The position numbers and the translations under genes were made by a program. A stretch of DNA of 64,000 nucleotides from Streptomyces flavofungini (lineage in GTDB: Bacteria; Actinomycetota; Actinomycetes; Streptomycetales; Streptomycetaceae): contig NZ_CP128846.1 of assembly GCF_030388665.1 (NCBI RefSeq), positions 4,352,501 through 4,416,500 on the forward strand, written 5' to 3'. Numbering within the stretch: the first letter of the stretch is position 1; every line of letters begins with the position of its first letter. The notes below the pieces were generated by a model that had not been told where the DNA came from, did not search any database, and saw only the letters and a list, made by a program, of their open reading frames with translations. Positions 47,191 to 57,155 of the stretch are shown one piece after another.

Positions 47191-47349
47191 GCAGCGAACG
47201 CTACGTCACCGAACGCTTACGCCAAGTCCCCCACAAGGGTGGAGATTGCCGGGCGGACGTGTAGGACGCGTAAAGGGCCGTCGGGCGTGTGCGGGTGACA
47301 TCGGTGTCGCGCCCGCGCACACGGGTCCGCCGTCGCCCCGGGCACCCCG

Positions 47350-47422
47350 CACGTCACCGCACGACCGCCGGGGGACTCTCCACACGTCACCGCACGACCG
47401 CCGGGGGACTCCCGCACGTCAC
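47350..47422. repeat. Direct repeats upstream of the DUF2617 stop codon
   Basis: A 29-base unit (CACGTCACCGCACGACCGCC then GGGGGACTC) is perfectly repeated at 47350-47378 and 47383-47411. Its first eight bases recur at 47415-47422, inside the last codons of the DUF2617 gene. Confidence 0.8.
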
Positions 47423-47940
47423 AGCGCCGCAGGCATCCGCACGCCGACGCGCGTCCTGGTCGCCACCAGCTGTCCGTCCTGCGGATAGGCGTGCCATGTG
47501 CGCCACATGACCGAGCCTTCGTGGCGCTGGGCGAGCATCGCGGTGAAGGCGTGCGGGATGCCGGGGAAGACTCCGGCGAGCCCGTGCGGGTGCTCGGCGA
47601 CCAGGGCGAGCAACTCCTGCGCGCGACCCGCGAACTGACCCTGCGACAGAGTTTCGACGCAGGCCGCGAACTCGTACTCCCACTCGCCCACCCGCTTGGA
47701 CACGCCGAGCGGCAGCGGGGTGCTGCTGCCGGGGATGCAGGCCACCGTCTCGGAGCAGCTGCCGCCGCGCTCCTCCTCCAGGAGCACTTGGTGGGACGCC
47801 CCGAGGAGTCTCAACTGCACCGTCGCACCGGATAGTTCGAGGTCGAGCGTGGCGAGGGCGGGCAACGGCTCGCGGCCGAGGGCCCAAGCCAGGTCCCCGG
47901 CGCGCGTGTCGGTATAGACAGTCTTCAGGGTCGTGAGCAT
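47419..47940 (-). CDS. DUF2617 family protein
   Basis: The 173-residue protein matches the actinobacterial DUF2617 family: LTTLKTVYTDTRAGDLAWALG, LDLELSGATVQLRLLGASHQV, ETVACIPG, LPLGVSKRVGEWEYEF and FPGIPHAFTAM with HEGSVMWRTWHAYPQ. No known activity or catalytic set. The ATG at 47940 is standard. It is separated from the spermidine-synthase-like gene by the repeats described. Confidence 0.88.
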   Translation of the reverse strand: MLTTLKTVYTDTRAGDLAWALGREPLPALATLDLELSGATVQLRLLGASHQVLLEEERGGSCSETVACIPGSSTPLPLGVSKRVGEWEYEFAACVETLSQGQFAGRAQELLALVAEHPHGLAGVFPGIPHAFTAMLAQRHEGSVMWRTWHAYPQDGQLVATRTRVGVRMPAAL

Positions 47941-48091
47941 GGGTCGGCTCCGCTAAGCACGCAATGGAGGTGGGGCCGGCGCACCCGGTCGGACACCAGG
48001 TGGTCGGAATGCCGGCTCGTGCCCACGGAGAAGTCCCGATCGTTGTTGAGCTGAGAACGTCCGAGGGCGGTGTGACGGTTAAGAGGGAATC

Positions 48092-48226
48092 ATGAACTGC
48101 GACACTGCCACAGCGTTTTTACCCAACTTCGTAGGGTTTCCATCCCCTAGAGGGCCGAACAGTTCATCTGTTCACGTTTCTGCAAACTCAGACGATCCAG
48201 AAGCGTCCCGGTACGGTCGTCAATAG
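48092..48226 (+). CDS. Candidate small ORF containing a TTA codon
   Basis: A 44-codon frame starts at an ATG with AGAGGGA about four bases upstream, a good ribosome-binding site. The product begins MNCDTATAFLPNFVGFPSP and is Ser/Pro/Asn-rich with no membrane segment. The tenth codon is TTA, which in Streptomyces is read by the developmentally regulated bldA tRNA. Codon composition is unlike neighbouring genes, so this could equally be part of a non-coding RNA or a leader peptide. Confidence 0.35.
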   Translation: MNCDTATAFLPNFVGFPSPRGPNSSSVHVSANSDDPEASRYGRQ

Positions 48227-48328
48227 ACCCATTTGGCCCCTGTCACCCCGCGACGACCCCCTGTGCAGCGCTTTCCCCGCCCCCCGCGTCAACATCCGTC
48301 CCCCGCCCCGGCACCCGACAACGACGAA

Positions 48329-48360
48329 GCGCCCGCCGGGAGTTGACTCCCGGCGGACGC
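48329..48360. terminator. Very strong hairpin, 15-base arms
   Basis: Arms at 48329-48343 and 48346-48360 (GCGCCCGCCGGGAGT against ACTCCCGGCGGACGC) pair with one mismatch around TG. It lies just after the minus-strand mini-protein gene and also downstream of the candidate plus-strand small ORF, so it could end both transcripts. Confidence 0.75.
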
Positions 48361-48387
48361 TCCGCCCAGTGGACCAGCTGCCCCGTG

Positions 48388-48654
48388 TCAGCTGCCTCCG
48401 CCGCATCCACCCCCGCCACCGCCGCCGCCGCAGGACGAGGAACCACCGCCGCAGGACGAGCCGCCGCCGCAGGACGTGGCTCCGCTGTGGTTGTTGCTGC
48501 TGGTCGAACTGCCGGACGCCCACCAGCTGCCGCCGCCCGCACCGGACGCGGTCCGGCGCCCGCTGCCGCGCACCCGGGCGGCCCCGATCGTGAGCCCCGC
48601 GATCAGCAGCACCACAAGCACAAGGAAGAGGACGACAAGAATCATGTCCCTCAC
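48388..48654 (-). CDS. Small membrane protein with Gly/Ser/Cys-rich tail
   Basis: The 88-residue protein has one N-terminal transmembrane helix (ILVVLFLVLVVLLIAGLTIG), then a short basic stretch and a tail of Ser, Gly and four regularly spaced cysteines (SCGGG, SCGGG, SCGGG, GCGGG). The cysteine-glycine tail would face the opposite side of the membrane from the basic part or be held at its surface. Function is unknown. Start is GTG 48654 or ATG 48645; both have purine-rich sequences upstream. Confidence 0.6.
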   Translation of the reverse strand: MRDMILVVLFLVLVVLLIAGLTIGAARVRGSGRRTASGAGGGSWWASGSSTSSNNHSGATSCGGGSSCGGGSSSCGGGGGGGGCGGGS

Positions 48655-48818
48655 TCACCTTTCCGTTCCCCCGATGCGCGGGGCGCCTCGTGTTCCCCCG
48701 GAACCACGAAGCGCCCCGCGCCCTGCGGTTGTTGTCCCGCGTCGTTGCGTGACAAGGGGATGCCCCCGGCCATTCGCGGCCAAAGCAGAGTTGAGGAAGT
48801 CCAGAGGTTCGGCGCAGG

Positions 48819-50111
48819 ATGACGGCCATGACGTCCTCTTCCGGCTCGACCGGCACCACTGGCGCCTCAGGCGCCCCGGGTTCCTCGGCGAGCGGCCGCC
48901 CGCTGCTCAACCGCCGCCTCGCCGAGTTCGGCACGACGATCTTCGCCGAGATGTCCGCCCTCGCCGTGCGGACGGGGGCGATCAACCTGGGCCAGGGCTT
49001 CCCCGACACGGACGGGCCCGAGGAGGTGCGGGAGGCGGCCGTGCGGGCGCTGCGCGACGGCCGCGGCAACCAGTACCCGCCGGGCCCCGGCGTGCCCGAG
49101 CTGCGCGCGGCGGTCGCGGCGCACCAGTCGCGGCGCTACGGCCTGGCCTACGACCCCGACCGGGAGGTCCTGGTCACGGCCGGCGCCACCGAGGCCATCG
49201 CGGCCTCGCTGCTCGCCCTGGTCGAGCCGGGCGACGAGGTCATCGCCCTGGAGCCGTACTACGACTCGTACGCCGCCTCGATCGCGCTCGCGGGCGGCAC
49301 CCGGGTGCCCGTGACCCTGCGGCCCGGCGGCGGAGCCGCTGACCGACGCTTCGTCCTCGACCTGGACGAGCTGCGCGACGCCGTCACCCCGCGCACCCGG
49401 CTGCTGCTCCTCAACACCCCGCACAACCCGACGGGCACCGTCCTCACCCGCGAGGAGCTGGCCGCGATCGCGGAACTCGCCGTCGAGCGTGACCTGCTCG
49501 TGGTCACCGACGAGGTCTACGAACACCTGGTCTTCGCCGACACCCCGGCGCCCGACGGCTCCGGCTCGCCCGCGCACATCCCCCTCGCCTCCTTCCCCGG
49601 CATGCGGGAGCGGACCGTCACCATCGGCTCGGCGGGCAAGACGTTCTCGTTCACGGGCTGGAAGGTCGGCTGGGTGACGTCCACGCCGGAGCTGGTCACG
49701 GCGGTGCGCTCGGCGAAGCAGTACCTGACGTTCGTGGCCTCGGGCCCGTTCCAGTACGCCGTCGCGGAGGCCCTCGCGCTGCCCGAGTCGTACTTCACGG
49801 GCATCCGCGAGGACCTGCGCGCCAAGCGGGACCTGCTGTCGGCGGGCCTGACGGCGGCGGGCTTCGAGGTCTACCGGCCGCAGGGCACGTACTTCGTCAC
49901 CACCGACATCCGCCCGCTCGGCGCGGACCGTTCGCACGGCGGCGACGGCTTCGCGTTCTGCCGCGCCCTGCCCGAGCGCGCCGGTGTCGTCGCCATCCCC
50001 AACGCCGTCTTCTACGACCACCGCGAGGCGGGCGCGCCCTTCGTGCGGTTCGCGTTCTGCAAGCGCACGGAGGTCCTCGCGGACGCGGTGGAGCGGCTCA
50101 AGGCGCTGTAG
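48819..50111 (+). CDS. Class I/II PLP-dependent aminotransferase
   Basis: The 430-residue enzyme resembles methionine/kynurenine aminotransferases (YbdL/KAT-type) and DapC: INLGQGFPDTDGP, NQYPPGPGVPELR, VTAGATEAIAASLLAL, LLLNTPHNPTGTV, VVTDEVYEHL and PLP lysine in GSAGKTFSFTGWKVGW. The N-terminal Ser/Gly/Thr stretch is non-conserved. Whether it transaminates kynurenine from the upstream pathway, or an N-succinyl-diaminopimelate, is not resolved. Start is ATG 48819 or 48828. Confidence 0.9.
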   Translation: MTAMTSSSGSTGTTGASGAPGSSASGRPLLNRRLAEFGTTIFAEMSALAVRTGAINLGQGFPDTDGPEEVREAAVRALRDGRGNQYPPGPGVPELRAAVAAHQSRRYGLAYDPDREVLVTAGATEAIAASLLALVEPGDEVIALEPYYDSYAASIALAGGTRVPVTLRPGGGAADRRFVLDLDELRDAVTPRTRLLLLNTPHNPTGTVLTREELAAIAELAVERDLLVVTDEVYEHLVFADTPAPDGSGSPAHIPLASFPGMRERTVTIGSAGKTFSFTGWKVGWVTSTPELVTAVRSAKQYLTFVASGPFQYAVAEALALPESYFTGIREDLRAKRDLLSAGLTAAGFEVYRPQGTYFVTTDIRPLGADRSHGGDGFAFCRALPERAGVVAIPNAVFYDHREAGAPFVRFAFCKRTEVLADAVERLKAL

Positions 50112-50180
50112 GGCCGCGGCACCCACCCACACGGACCCACCCGGCTCGCGCCCGCCGCCACGACCCCGGAGGGTTCGGGT

Positions 50181-51374
50181 GTGACCCACCCGAGCCCCAC
50201 CGTCCCGGCCCCGCTCACCGAGCCGCCCCGCACCCGCTGCCTCGCCCTGGAACCCAAGGGCCCGACGGCCGTGCGCGCCCTCGGTGTGTTCGCCGCCGCC
50301 CGCCTCACCGGGCTGCTCGCGGTGACGGCCGTGGCGCACGCCACCGGCCAGGACACCTTCCGCCTCCTCGGCCGCTCCTGGGACTCCCGCTGGTACACCG
50401 GCATCGCCGCGCACGGCTACGGCCGCACCCTGCACTTCGAGCCCGCCGTCGTCCAGAGCGACCTGGCGTTCTTCCCGCTGTACCCGGGCCTGATCCGCGC
50501 GGTCACCACCGTCACGCCGCTGTCCCACGGCGCGGCCGGGCTGCTCATCTCCTGGCTCGCCGCCGCGACCGCCGCCCTCGGCATCTACGCGATCGCGGCC
50601 CGCCTGTACGACCGCCGCACCGCGACCGTCCTCGTGCTCCTGTGGGGCCTCATGCCCCACTCCGTCATCCTGTCGATGGCGTACACCGAGCCGGTCCTCA
50701 CCGCCCTGGCCGCCTGGTCCCTGTACGCGCTGCTCACCGGGCGCTGGCTGTGGGCGGGCACGCTCGCGGCGCTCGCGGGCCTGGCCCGGCCGAACGGCTT
50801 CGCGGTGGCGGCCGCGGTCCTCGTCGCGGCGGCCTGCGAGATCGTCCGGCGGCGCGGGCGCGGGGTTCCCCACAGGCTGTGGACGGGCGCGCTGCTCGCG
50901 CCGCTCGGCTGGGCGGCGTACGTCCTGTGGGTCGGGGCCCGCAAGGGCGACGTGCTCGGCGGCTACTTCGCGGTGCAGCGCGGCTGGGGCTCGCGCTTCG
51001 ACTTCGGCGCGGGCTCGCTCGCCTTCGTCAAGCACCTGCTCCTCGACGGCGACAAGCTGGTCTTCTCCATGACGCTGGTGATCGTCGCGGTGGCGGTGCT
51101 CCTGTACGCGCTCCTGGTGGCCGAGCGGGCGCCGCTGCCGCTGCTCGTCTACACCGGCGTGCTGCTCCTGGTCACGGTCGGCGGCTCCGGCTTCTTCGAG
51201 TCCAAGCCGCGTTTCCTGCTGCCCGCCTTCCCGCTGCTGATCCCGCTCGCCTGCGCGGTCCTGCGGACGGCGAGAGCCCGGCCGCGGGCCGCCTTCCTGG
51301 TGGTCGGCGCCCTGGCCGGGCTCTCGGTGGCCTACGGGACGTATCTGGTGACGATCGCCCGCATGCCCTTGTAG
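50181..51374 (+). CDS. Polytopic mannosyltransferase-like protein (PIG-V/GT-C type)
   Basis: The 397-residue membrane protein has about eight to ten helices. LLGRSWDSRWYTGIAAHGYG and DLAFFPLYPGLIR recall the first-loop acidic motif (WDSxWY) of PIG-V-like mannosyltransferases, with LMPHSVILSMAYTEPVLTALAAWSLYAL after it. It probably uses polyprenyl-phosphate mannose to modify a surface protein or lipid. GGAGGG precedes the GTG start. Confidence 0.84.
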   Translation: MTHPSPTVPAPLTEPPRTRCLALEPKGPTAVRALGVFAAARLTGLLAVTAVAHATGQDTFRLLGRSWDSRWYTGIAAHGYGRTLHFEPAVVQSDLAFFPLYPGLIRAVTTVTPLSHGAAGLLISWLAAATAALGIYAIAARLYDRRTATVLVLLWGLMPHSVILSMAYTEPVLTALAAWSLYALLTGRWLWAGTLAALAGLARPNGFAVAAAVLVAAACEIVRRRGRGVPHRLWTGALLAPLGWAAYVLWVGARKGDVLGGYFAVQRGWGSRFDFGAGSLAFVKHLLLDGDKLVFSMTLVIVAVAVLLYALLVAERAPLPLLVYTGVLLLVTVGGSGFFESKPRFLLPAFPLLIPLACAVLRTARARPRAAFLVVGALAGLSVAYGTYLVTIARMPL

Positions 51375-51395
51375 TCACCGCCGTGCGGCGGGCCC

Positions 51396-51935
51396 TCAGG
51401 CCTCGCCGTCGGGCTTCTCGTCGCCCTCGGCGGAGTCGACGGACTGCTCCAGGCCGAGCTGCTCGACGAGCCAGCGGTCGAACTCGATCGCGGCGCGCAC
51501 CCAGCTGACGGTCGACGACACGAAGTGCTCCAGGGAGACACCCGTGCCGATCAGCATCTGGGCCTCACCGATGAGGCGGACCGTGCCGTCGTCGTGGGTG
51601 TGGCTGTAGACCTTCGGCCACAGCGTGCGGCGGTTCCAGTCGTCGATGGACTCCAGGAGCTGGAGCTTCTCCTCGATGCCGTGCGGCCGGTCGTAGAACG
51701 TCCGCACCGAGAAGACCGCCTGGTCCTCCTCGCCCCGGAACATGAAGTACGTACGGAACTCCTCCCACGGCGCCGCGAGGTCTCCCTCGTCGTCGACGAC
51801 GTACTTGAGTTCCATCTGGTCCAGGAGCTGCTTGACCAGGTCCTGGTCAGGGACGACGGGGCCCGCCGGTCCTGCGCCCTGCTGCGGTTCGGGCTGGCCC
51901 CCGAAATTCGGAATCGAGGACGGGTCGATGCTCAC
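51396..51935 (-). CDS. YbjN-domain protein
   Basis: The 179-residue acidic protein is a conserved YbjN/type III chaperone-like protein: LVKQLLDQMELKYVVDDEGDLAAPWEEFRTYFMF, VFSVRTFYDRPHGIEEKLQLLESIDDWNRRTLWPKVY and AQMLIGTGVSLEHFVSSTVSWVRAAIEF. Two YbjN proteins often lie together in streptomycetes; here there is one. The GTG start has AAGGGA upstream. Its role is unknown. Confidence 0.88.
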   Translation of the reverse strand: MSIDPSSIPNFGGQPEPQQGAGPAGPVVPDQDLVKQLLDQMELKYVVDDEGDLAAPWEEFRTYFMFRGEEDQAVFSVRTFYDRPHGIEEKLQLLESIDDWNRRTLWPKVYSHTHDDGTVRLIGEAQMLIGTGVSLEHFVSSTVSWVRAAIEFDRWLVEQLGLEQSVDSAEGDEKPDGEA

Positions 51936-52028
51936 CGTGTATTTCCCTTCGTACGGATTGAGCCATCCTCTCCCATGCCGGGCGGGGGCTCGCAACCCCC
52001 GTCCGCCCATGTGTCCGGTTACGACGCC

Positions 52029-54656
<2,628 letters not shown>

Positions 54657-54729
54657 GTGCGGGTTCTCCTCCTGGGTCGCGGTCTCTCGGGCCTCCCGGC
54701 CCCATGCTGACTTAGACAGCGTACATAAA

Positions 54730-54750
54730 GTTGAGTCTATTCCGCTCAAG
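54730..54750 (-). promoter_or_regulatory. HAIR element, HspR operator of clpB
   Basis: On the minus strand the sequence reads CTTGAGC, seven bases, ACTCAAC. This matches the HspR-associated inverted repeat (CTTGAGT-N7-ACTCAAG) with one mismatch in each arm. TTGAGC within it could serve as the -35 and TATGTA about 16 bases on as the -10, so repressor binding would overlap the clpB promoter. Confidence 0.85.
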
Positions 54751-54807
54751 GGCGAGTGGGGAACCCGGAGCCTGGAATCCGCCCGGGCCGGGCTAGGTTT
54801 CCTGCCC

Positions 54808-55242
54808 ATGAGCATCGACCTGGGCGACCCGCCCGCCGCCTACCTCAGCTTCTGGCGGGAGCGGCATCTGTGCACCCTGACGACCCTGCGCCCGGACGGC
54901 ACCCCGCACGTCGTCCCGGTCGGCGTGACCTTCGACCCGGAGGCGGGCCTGGCCCGGGTCCTCGCGAACAGGTCCAGCAGGAAGGTGGCCCACGTCCTCG
55001 CGGGGTCCGGGGCGGGCGGGCCGACCGGGCCGGCCGGTCCCGGCGCGCGGGTCGCGGTCTGCCAGGTGGCGGGGCGGCGCTGGGCGACCCTGGAGGGCCG
55101 GGCCGAGGTGTCGGCGGAGCCGGAGCGGGTGGCCGAGGGGATGCGGCGGTACGAGGAGCGGTACGGGCGGGTGCCGTCGCCCAACCCGGACCGGGTGGTG
55201 ATCGAGATACGGGTGACGCGGGCGTTGGGGAAGGCGGGCTGA
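54808..55242 (+). CDS. PPOX/flavin- or F420-dependent oxidoreductase family protein
   Basis: The 144-residue protein has the split-barrel fold of pyridoxamine-5-phosphate-oxidase-like proteins: [63 protein letters not shown] and [19 protein letters not shown]. The short actinobacterial form often uses F420. Substrate unknown. It is divergent from clpB and starts at the ATG at 54808. Confidence 0.87.
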   Translation: MSIDLGDPPAAYLSFWRERHLCTLTTLRPDGTPHVVPVGVTFDPEAGLARVLANRSSRKVAHVLAGSGAGGPTGPAGPGARVAVCQVAGRRWATLEGRAEVSAEPERVAEGMRRYEERYGRVPSPNPDRVVIEIRVTRALGKAG

Positions 55243-55447
55243 GGGGGAGCGGGGCTGCCGGGGGGGGGAGTGAGGCCGCGGGGGCGGGCCGCGAGGGGGC
55301 GAAGGGGCGAAGGGGCGAGGGGGCGAGGCCGCGAGGGGCGCGCCTCAGTACCGGCACACACCACAGCGGCGCCACCGTGTTCAGGTCCACGGTGGCGCCG
55401 CTGCTGGGGGAAGCACCTGCGCGATTTACAACGACGGGGGAATCGCG
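55243..55447. repeat. Low-complexity G-rich intergenic tract
   Basis: From about 55260 to 55340 GGGGCGA-like units recur imperfectly on the plus strand. No gene is supported. The tract separates the PPOX-like gene from the minus-strand Rieske-like gene, and the two genes are convergent. Confidence 0.5.
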
Positions 55448-55819
55448 TCAGGCGCTGCGGGGGGTGGCTGCGAGAGGGTCTGCGGAGGCGGTCTGCCGTT
55501 CGACGGCCTGTCGGTCGGCGTCGCGCTTGCGCTTGTCGATCACTTGGTGGTCGCGCTGGTCGAGGTTCACGAAGACCATGCCGTAACGCACGGCGCAGCG
55601 GACCGGCTGCGGCGCGCCGCGGGGGCGGCGCAGGCAGCGGTAGGCGCGGATGTCCTCGTCGTCGTCGCGGACGATGACGACGGGCTCTCCGACCAGGGTG
55701 ACCATCAACGAGTCGCCGGGGTGGGGGATCGCGGTGACGAGGTCGATGAAGTGCCAGCCGGAGCGGTAGGCGGTGGCCATTTCGCGACGGAAGGTGCGGT
55801 CGTCGGGAGGAGTGCTCAT
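55448..55819 (-). CDS. Degenerate Rieske-like small protein
   Basis: The 123-residue protein resembles the N-terminal part of Rieske oxygenases: YRSGWHFIDLVTAIPHPGDSLMV, GEPVVIVRDDDEDIRAYRCL and VRYGMVFVNLD. Real Rieske domains bind the 2Fe-2S cluster through CxH and CxxH; here the corresponding region reads CLRRPRGAPQPVRC with no histidines, so it cannot bind a Rieske cluster. It starts two bases after the stop of the secreted-peptide gene, indicating tight coupling. Function unknown; fold assignment is by eye. Confidence 0.6.
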   Translation of the reverse strand: MSTPPDDRTFRREMATAYRSGWHFIDLVTAIPHPGDSLMVTLVGEPVVIVRDDDEDIRAYRCLRRPRGAPQPVRCAVRYGMVFVNLDQRDHQVIDKRKRDADRQAVERQTASADPLAATPRSA

Positions 55820-55821
55820 GG

Positions 55822-56034
55822 TTACGCAACCCCCGCCTGAGTCGAGCCCCAGACGGTATCGCTCTGCCCGGCCACCTTGAGCGACGCGACCGCCCATACG
55901 GTGTCCGGCGGCGCCGAGTTGTACGTCGACGTCCGCGCGCCGTCCTGGCCCGCATCGACAACGGCCAGAGCACTGATGGCCAGACCGGCCGAAAGGGCAC
56001 CGATAAGCACTGAGCGAAGCATTCCCTTGCACAT
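55822..56034 (-). CDS. Small secreted peptide with repeated DTVW motif
   Basis: The 70-residue product has a signal peptide: basic start, hydrophobic core LIGALSAGLAISALA, cleavage probably after Ala24. The mature part of about 46 residues carries DTVW twice (residues 44-47 and 59-62), each followed by a short Ala/Gly/Ser segment, and has no cysteines. The ATG at 56034 is one choice; the ATG at 56022 is also possible. It is followed by the Rieske-like gene two bases later and is divergent from the first of the LuxR-type regulators. A signalling or surface role is inference. Confidence 0.6.
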   Translation of the reverse strand: MCKGMLRSVLIGALSAGLAISALAVVDAGQDGARTSTYNSAPPDTVWAVASLKVAGQSDTVWGSTQAGVA

Positions 56035-56086
56035 AGCGGGCTTCGTCCTCACTTCCCATAGCGACTTCCCCCGGCCTCCCAAGACG

Positions 56087-56103
56087 ATGGCTCATTCGGC
56101 CAT
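56087..56103. promoter_or_regulatory. Inverted repeat between the peptide and regulator genes
   Basis: ATGGC, seven bases, GCCAT lies in the 131-base gap between the divergent peptide gene and the first regulator. It is a candidate operator for one of the LuxR-type proteins. A GATGCATC palindrome occurs at about 56121-56128. Confidence 0.4.
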
Positions 56104-56165
56104 GCGCACACCACAGGAGCGATGCATCATGTTCCTGCACGTTCAGGAGCCTGGGGGGTGGAGCT

Positions 56166-57155
56166 ATGACAACAAAGGATCCAATTCGGGCACATCCTCA
56201 TTCCATAGCCGAGCTATGTGAAGAGGGGAAGCGGCTCTACGCTGACGCGCTGCGCGCGGGGCGCATCACTCGGGACGAGGCCGCTACGGCCCCGTGCCTG
56301 GTCGAGTTCGCTCTACTGCACCCGGATCCGGATGATCCGGAGTGGCTCCGTCCGGTGCCGCCGACCGCGGCCCTGGCACAGCGCCTCCGGCCCATCGAGC
56401 GGGAGATCCAGGAGCGCAGGACTCTCGCCGTTGAGTTGACCGACACCTTTGAGCCATTCCTGGCCATCAGCGCCCAGGACCGCTCGATGGTGCACGCGAT
56501 CACGATCCTCGAGGGGCCCGACCGCATCAACGCGGCCATCAAACTCGCCACAGCCGAGTGCCAGTCGGAGATTCTGACGGTCCAGCCGGGCGGCGGACGC
56601 AGCGAGGCGATCCTGCGGGAAGCGGTCAAACGCAGCCACAGCATCATCGAGCGCGGTCTCACGATGCGTACGCTCTACCAACACACGGCGCGACACAGTC
56701 AGGGCACCATCGCCTACGCCGAGTACATGAAGCAAGGCAAGGTCGAGGTCCGCACCCTCGAAGAACTCGTGGACCGGCTGATGGTCTTCGACCGCACCGT
56801 CGCGTACATCCCGGCGCAGGAGGATGGTCAAGTGGCCCTGGAGCTGAGGCACCCGGGGCTCGTGACGTACCTCGCGAACGTCTTCGAGCAGCTCTGGCAG
56901 CGCGCGTCGCCGCTGCTGGAAGAGGCACCGTACGGACCGCCCACCGACGGCATCACCGGAGTCCAGCGCTCCATCGCCCGACTCCTCATCGAAGGCCACG
57001 TGGACGAAGCCATCGCCCGCCGCCTCGGCATGAACGTACGCACCTGCCGCGCCCACATCGCCAAAATCGCCGCCGCCCTTGGCAGCGGAAGCCGCGCGCA
57101 GCTCGGCTACCTCATCGCCCAGTCCGGCATCCTCGAGCAGGACAAACCAAGATGA
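56166..57155 (+). CDS. LuxR-type regulator with PLD/TrmB-like sensor, paralogue 1
   Basis: The 329-residue protein has three parts. A helical N-terminal region (ELCEEGKRLYADALRAGR, PCLVEFALLHPDPDDPEWLRPVPP, residues about 15-95) is shared by all five paralogues. A middle domain (RINAAIKLATAECQSEILTVQPGGGR, MRTLYQHTARHS, VEVRTLEELVDRLMVFDRTVAYIP, about 120-255) resembles the phospholipase-D-like C-terminal sensor of TrmB regulators, without HKD catalytic motifs. A LuxR HTH fills 262-329 (EGHVDEAIARRLGMNVRTCRAHIAKIA). GGGGGTGGAG precedes the ATG. It is divergent from the peptide gene and overlaps paralogue 2. Confidence 0.78.
   Translation: MTTKDPIRAHPHSIAELCEEGKRLYADALRAGRITRDEAATAPCLVEFALLHPDPDDPEWLRPVPPTAALAQRLRPIEREIQERRTLAVELTDTFEPFLAISAQDRSMVHAITILEGPDRINAAIKLATAECQSEILTVQPGGGRSEAILREAVKRSHSIIERGLTMRTLYQHTARHSQGTIAYAEYMKQGKVEVRTLEELVDRLMVFDRTVAYIPAQEDGQVALELRHPGLVTYLANVFEQLWQRASPLLEEAPYGPPTDGITGVQRSIARLLIEGHVDEAIARRLGMNVRTCRAHIAKIAAALGSGSRAQLGYLIAQSGILEQDKPR

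Larger units (their letters stand above)
47941..48387. other. 447-base region with a likely small transcript
   Basis: The region is lower in GC than its surroundings between about 48050 and 48240. It contains a candidate 44-codon frame, an inverted repeat at 48157-48173 (GAACAG, TTCAT, CTGTTC) and a strong hairpin at 48329-48360. No larger gene fits. Confidence 0.5.

Noticed and set aside
47217..47417. Short minus-strand frame encoding repeated SPGGRAVTCG
   Set aside because: It is only the translation of the 29-base DNA repeat and has no ribosome-binding site or family match.
47941..48387. Possible 6C-type structured RNA
   Set aside because: C-runs are present near 48250-48310, but I cannot see the paired C-loop stem structure needed to call it; only the generic small-transcript claim is kept.
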